64,000 nucleotides of DNA. Origin: Ovis canadensis. Taxonomy: Eukaryota > Chordata > Mammalia > Artiodactyla > Bovidae. The notes under the pieces are model-generated. The model saw only the letters and a list, made by a program, of their open reading frames with translations. It had not been told where the DNA came from and searched no databases. The stretch spans positions 22,546,501-22,610,500 of the forward strand of contig NC_091255.1 of NCBI RefSeq assembly GCF_042477335.2, read 5' to 3'. Positions 58,522 through 64,000 of this stretch are shown here, one piece after another. Made by a program: the position numbers and the translations under genes. Position 1 is the stretch's first letter, and each line of letters opens with the position of its first letter.

Positions 58522-59431
58522 CTTCACGGTCAGAAAAGACTGGCTGAGACTCTTGAACCAAATATACTTATAAATGATCATGGCATAATAGCTGCATACA
58601 GTTTGATCTAGGACTTCACTGTTTAAATATGATCTCACATAGAACCTCATCTGACTCTAACAGCAAATAATACTTGAGGTATTTGCAGGGGTATTTGGAG
58701 TAATTCCTTAGGACTAAAGTCTTTGTAGGAAAGAAAGCTGCAAGGAAAGCGGTTTAATGGTAACATCAATGATCTTTAACCAGTAGGTTTTATTTTTGGT
58801 ATCTTGTAGATGAGGCCATTAAGAGATTGTCTGGTCCATGGCAAAGTTGGGACTTGAAGTCTGGTTCAAGTACAACCGGACTTCAAGTCCGGTTCTTTGT
58901 CTTTAAAGCACATGTGCCTTTTTCTATACAATTCAGTGAAATTAACCTTGAGTATAGCGTTGAGCCCCTAACGGTCCAGAAAATATTTTTGATGCAATTA
59001 TTTACTGGGTTCTAATCCCTAAAGAAGGTCTCGATGTGACTTTTTGATACTCCTAGAGACAGAATTTAAAGATGGAGGCAGCCCTGGAAGCTGCATCATA
59101 ACCTTTGGCAAGAGAACAACATATGAACCAACAATCATATCACCACCACCAAGAGATTTCTCACTGTGGGTCCTACCACAGGGCTGACCTGCTTCTGCCC
59201 TGCTCACGATTCATCTCTTTCCGGCTCGCTTTTATCATCTGTACCTGGGTGACTGATGTATGGCCTGGGCAAGGAAGAGAGGCAGCACTACACAAGTGAC
59301 TCCAGATATGGCTGACTATGGTAAACCTTCCGATGTGTTTCTCTGGATGACCACACAGCTGCGCCAGATCAGATCACGTCATGCACTTAACTCTTCCAGG
59401 ACAGAGCAGGGTGGAGAGAGTCAGGACTCAC

Positions 59432-59533
59432 CTACAGTCATCAGCGGGGAGCAGATTCGCCGACAGCCATCCTGGATGCACTCTTTTCCTCTCCCACAAT
59501 CTCTGTCTTCACAGCATTCGATGCTACAGATGG
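59432..59533 (-). CDS. WAP module exon B2 with an extra cysteine
   Basis: Copy-2 version of B1. It reads ICSIECCEDRDCGRGKEC and QDGCRRICSPLMTV. An arginine codon after the second cysteine has become cysteine, giving seven cysteines. The odd number suggests either relaxed constraint or an unpaired thiol. Borders and phases as in B1; open. Confidence 0.7.
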
Positions 59534-59679
59534 CTGATGAGCAGAAATATGTGGTTAACAGCTCTTCTCTTACAATCTCAGAATAAATACTTCAAATGCC
59601 TTTACAATATCATTCAAAAATGATCAATTCCCTGGAAATACATCTATCCAGTTATGTGCAGAAAACTACACAATACGAC

Positions 59680-60390
59680 AAAAAGAAAAAAAATTAACTC
59701 ATAAATGCAGACAGTTGTCTTGTTCATTGCTAAAAATATACAGTGTTTCAAAGATATCAGTTTCTTTCCCAAATTGAAATTTAATACAGTCCCACTCAAA
59801 ATTGTAGAAGGATTTGTCACAAAAATAGACAAGCTGACTCTGAAATTTTATACAAAAGTTCACCAAATTCAGCAATTATCAAGATAGGAATCGAGATAAG
59901 TTTAGCAAACTTGCAAGACCGAAATGTGGTTGGATGAACTGGGCTCTCTGTGTGAAAAAAAAGAAACCTTGTTTCCTACCTCACACCACACAACAAATCT
60001 GTTCAATTGAGTTATAGATCTAAGGGAAAGGTAAAGCTATAAAGCTTCTAGAAAATGCTATAAAAGATAGCTTCAGGACCTTGGGATAGGCAAATATTTC
60101 TTAAATTTTACAGAAATATTACTGACCATGAAAATAGATAGGTAGATGGAATCTCATTCAAACTATGAACTTTTCTTCATTGAATGACAACATTAAGACA
60201 GAGAAAAGACAAGCCTCATTGAGAGAAAATGTTTATAATACAGATATACAACAATTTGGATCCGGAGTTCCTTACAAGTTAATAGTAACAATTCATAAAC
60301 AAAGAGAAAAATGGGGAAAAGGATTCAGCAGACACTTCATAAAGGAGATAATTGGAAGTTGTGAGACAAAAATCATGTCAGATTCTGAGA
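59680..60390 (+). mobile_element. L1 ORF2 relic in duplication copy 2
   Basis: Counterpart of 55,440-56,150; differs by scattered substitutions and small indels. Confidence 0.7.
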
Positions 60391-60765
60391 AGGTGGTTTT
60401 TATTGCACAGGTTGGCATAGTTTTTAACCTTCTAGAATCTCCCCAGAAAAACGGAGCAATCGAAATAGCACAATTCAAAACACATAAACAACAGATCTGT
60501 AGAACAAGATATCCCCTCAAACTCCAAAATATGAGTGGGTGGAAGGAGACTAAACACCACCTTCCAGCAGACCAGTGAGGTGTCTGCATCTGAGCAGAAA
60601 TCCGAGGAAAGCGATGAGGTGACTGGTGGAGAAGCCTGGGGACATCATTCCTCCGAGAGCTTCCTAAGGAACCCACTAGAGGTTGACTGCCAGCCAACAA
60701 AAGTAGTGGAGAGATAGGAAAACTGGGACTAGCAAGGTCATTAAATACATACTTACAGAAGAATT

Positions 60766-62472
60766 AAGACTCAATAATATGAAGAGACTCTATGAACCCT
60801 CTATGTGCTGTGACTATATACCTATTAAATATCAGGAAGGAGAAAGGAAAACATAGGAAAAGCAGAATAAGCTTGATAAGTACCTTAACATAATTCAGTG
60901 CAAATGCAAGGATATTGCTTAAACTTAACTGCTGGGGATAGGGAAGTGGGGAGGAAGTAAAGAAGGAAATGAGCTAATTTTATTATGACTATTACTCATA
61001 GTAAGAAGTCTATAGGGAATAACAAATAAAGGGTGGGGACCACAGTTAGTACTGTAAAGTCTTGACATAAGATATGTATAAGAACAAAAAGCATAGCGCT
61101 TTCTAAATGCAGAACATATAATAAGAGAGAGGGAAAAGGATAGACAGGTTGCAGAAATAAAATAGGTCATTTAATGAAAGACTATGTGTCTAACAAATAC
61201 ATCTACAACAGTAAATAAAATAACAACCAAACAGGTAAGATAAATCTTATACATCTCTTTTAAAGATATATGTAGAATTAATATGTGATAAAATAATGCC
61301 TGGAATCTGAAAATAACAGGGATAGGGGAAGTGGGTGGGATTAGACTTGAAGGAAGAAAGACCACACGTTGAGAATGGTTGGGTGATGGGTACATGGTGT
61401 CTCATTCTACCAATCTGTCTGCTTTGTACATAGATGGCCAGTAATAAAAAGTTAAAACGGAAATGCTCTGAGGGAAGGCTAAATATCTTAGAGTTAAAAA
61501 TGTGCAATCACTAACATGTCCATACACACGGACAGAGTACGTATGGAATGACCAACAGTGATGTTTCTCTGGGCAAAGGGAGTATGGGTACCATTTATTT
61601 GTTTCTATAGCTTTGGTTGTAGAGTCTTGCTTTCCAGCCATAGATATATATTTGGGGGGTGGTAAAATGAGTGTGCTGGAAAAAATTGAGAAGGACTGAA
61701 TGCAATGCTACCGTGATGAAGGAGTTCAAAGAACACCCCATCCTTTGAATGTTTTATGTTGAAAACATTCAAAACCATACTCAAGATAAATTACTAATGA
61801 ACATTTGCTGAAAGGTTGGGAAGGACCAAGTTGCATAGTCCATTTAAGCCCAGGACATCGGGCAGGGCGCTCAGCCTCACTTGCTGGCGGGGCTGGTGAG
61901 CACACGTGGCCACAGCCATTGCCGACGCACTTCTCTCCCGCCGCGCAGTCCCGGTCTTCTCGGCACTGCTCCTCACAGACACCTTCATGGTCAGAAAAGA
62001 CTGGGCTGAGACTCTTAAACTAAATAAATACTTATAAATGATCATGGCATAACAATAGCAGCACATACTTTGATCTAGGACTTCGCTGTTTAAATACGAT
62101 CTCACATAGAACCTCATCTGACCCTAACAGCAAATAATAGCTGAGGTATTTGCAGGGGTATTTGGAGCAATTCCTTAGGACTGAAGTCTTGTAGGAAAGA
62201 AAGATGCAAGGAAAGCGGTTTAATGGCAACCCCAATGATCTTTAACCAGTAGGTTTTATTTTTGGTATCTTGTAGATGAGGCCATTGAGAGATTGTCTGG
62301 TCCATGGCAAAGTTGGGACTTGAAGTCTGGTTCAAGTACAACCGGACTTCAAGTCCGGTTCTTTGCCTTTTAAGCACATGTGCCTTTTTCTATACAATTC
62401 AGTGAAATAACCTTGAATATAGAGTTGAGCCATAAAGGTCCAGAAATTATTTCTGATGCAAGTAGAATATTT
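60766..62472. repeat. Tandem duplication unit, copy 3 (exon A3), interrupted by BovB
   Basis: Very similar to copy 2 from its first base through exon A3 and the MIR-like palindrome at 62.34 kb. It is cut at about 62,472 by a minus-strand BovB that runs past the window end. The B exon of this copy would lie beyond 64,000. Confidence 0.8.
61881..61982 (-). CDS. Six-cysteine WAP module exon A3
   Basis: Copy-3 version of A1/A2 with donor A|GTGAGG: VCEEQCREDRDCAAGEKC, GNGCGHVCSPAPPA. Open. This is the most upstream module visible in minus-strand order; no signal-peptide exon is seen between it and 64,000. Confidence 0.72.
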
Positions 62473-62473
62473 A

Positions 62474-64000
62474 GTTCAGTTCAGTTCAGTCGCTCAGTTG
62501 TGTCTGACTCTTTGCAACCCCATGAATTGCAGCAAGCCAGGCCTCCCTGTCCATCACCAACTCCCTGAGTCCACTCAGACTCATGTCCATCGAGTCAGTG
62601 ATGCCATCCAGCCATCTCATCCTTGGTCGTCCCCTTCTCCTCCTGCCCCCAATCCCTCCCAGCATCAGAGTCTTTTCCAATGAGTCAACCCTTTGCGCAG
62701 GTGGCCAAAGTACTGGAGCTTCAGCTTTAGCATCATTCCTTCCAAAGAAATCCCAGGGCTGATCTCCTTCAGAATGGACTGGTTGGATCTCCTTGCAGTC
62801 CAAGGGACTCTCAAGAGTCTTCTCCAACACTACAGTTCAAAAGCATCAGTTCTTCAGCGTTCAGCTTTCTTCACAGTCCAACTCTCACATCCATACATGA
62901 CCACTGGAAAAACCATTGCCTTGACTAGATGGACTTTTGTTGGCAAAGTAATGTCTCTGCTTTTGAATATGCTATCTAGGTTGGTCATAACTTTTCTTCC
63001 AAGGAGTAAGCGTCTTTTAATTTCATGACTGCAGTCACCATCTGCAGTGATTTTGGAGCCCCCCAAAATAAAGTCTGACACTATTTCCACTGTTTCCCCA
63101 TCTATTTCCCATGAAGTGATGGGACCGGATGCCATGATCTTCGTTTTCTGAATGTTGAGCTTTAAGCCAACTTTTTCACTCTCCTCTTTCACTTTCATCA
63201 AGAGGCTCTTTAGTTCCTCTTCACTTTCTGCCATATGGGTGGTGTCATCTGCATATCTCAGGTTATTGATATTTCTCCCAGCAATCTTGATTCCAGCTTG
63301 TGTTTCTTCCAGCCCAGCGTTTCTCATGATGTACTCTGCATAGAAGTTAAATAAGCAGGGTGACAGTATACAGCCTTGACGTACTCCTTTTCCTATTTGG
63401 AACCAGTCTGTTGTTCCATGCCCAGTTCTAATTGTTGCTTCTTGACCTGCATACAGATTTCTCAAGAGGCAGATCAGGTGGTCTGGTATTCCCATCTCTT
63501 TCAGAATGTTCCACATTTTGTTGTGATCCACACAGTCAAAGGCTTTGGCATAGTCAATAAAGCAGAAATAGATGTTTTTCTGGAACTCTCTTGATTATTC
63601 CATGATCCAGTGGATGTTGGCAGTTAGATCTCTGGTTCCTCTGCCTTTTCTAAAACCAGCTTAAACATCTGGAAGTTCACGGTTCACATACTGCTGAAGC
63701 CTGGCTTGGAGAATTTTGAGCATTACTTTAATAGCGTGTGAGATGAGTGCAATTGTGCAGTAGTTTGAGCATTCTTTGACATTGCCTTTCTTTGGGATTG
63801 GAATGAAAACTGACCTTTTCCAGTCCTGTGGCCACTGCTGAGTTTTCCACATTTGCTGGCGTATTGAGTGCAGCACTTTCACAGCATCATCTTTCAGGAT
63901 TTGAAAGAGCTCAACTGGAATTCCATCACCTCCACTAGCTTTGTTCGTAGTGATGCTTTCTAAGGCCCACTTGACTTCACATTCCAGGATGTCTGGCTCT
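62474..64000 (-). mobile_element. BovB LINE, 3' end at 62,474, runs off the right edge
   Basis: Reversed tail CAGTTCAGTTCAGTCGCTC at the left. A 225-codon open frame (62854-63531) includes CLLRNLYAGQEATIRTGHG and RYADDTTHMAE; an adjoining piece lies at 63661-63882. Inserted in duplication copy 3, between exon A3 and the expected B3. Confidence 0.92.

Larger units (their letters stand above)
56526..60765. repeat. Tandem duplication unit, copy 2 (exons A2, B2)
   Basis: Same order of landmarks as copy 1: old L1 tail, GTGCAATCACTAACATG block at 57,281, exon A, MIR-like stretch, exon B, L1 ORF2 relic at 59.7-59.9 kb. A 0.78-kb BovB at 57.4-58.2 kb is private to this copy. Confidence 0.82.

Overview
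The window is mammalian and clearly ruminant. It is saturated with BovB (RTE-type) LINE copies, Bov-tA/BovA and CHR-type tRNA-derived SINEs, an artiodactyl-type L1 tail, and older MIR, MER20-like and MER5A-like relics. Host genes are split into short exons with GT-AG borders, and all the host coding sequence I can support lies on the minus strand. The gene content (HEATR6 next to WAP-domain genes) fits the ruminant counterpart of human 17q23, expected on cattle chromosome 19; that placement is inference.

Layout. 1-9.1 kb: the first five coding exons of HEATR6, a HEAT-repeat protein, with its CpG-island promoter near 8.5-9.1 kb; the gene runs off the left edge. 9.1-15.5 kb: repeats and unassigned intergenic DNA. 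15.5-20.2 kb: a compact, apparently intact secreted-protein gene of 63 codons (signal-peptide exon plus six-cysteine WAP exon) that I identify as WFDC21/WDNM1-like, whose human counterpart is the non-coding WFDC21P (lnc-DC). 20.2-35.9 kb: SINEs, a nearly full-length BovB, an LTR fossil and an RPL13 processed pseudogene with clear target-site duplications. 35.9-62 kb: nine further WAP-type exons on the minus strand. One, at 36.0 kb, is a canonical eight-cysteine WAP domain. The other eight are short phase 1-1 exons resembling the WFDC21 WAP exon; they lack the first and sixth WAP cysteines, which pair with each other in known WAP folds. 52.4-62.5 kb: three tandem copies of a roughly 4.2-kb unit carrying two alternating exon types, interrupted by copy-specific BovB insertions. 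62.5-64 kb: a BovB running off the right edge.

Main interest. The exons at 36-62 kb could be one gene encoding a secreted chain of minimal three-disulfide WAP modules ending in a canonical WAP domain, or several broken WFDC21-like paralogues. All module borders share splice phase 1, so skipping or duplicating a module would keep frame. One module (44.6 kb) has an in-frame TGA at a conserved cysteine. No signal-peptide exon for this array is visible, so its 5' end would lie beyond the right edge or the array is decaying.
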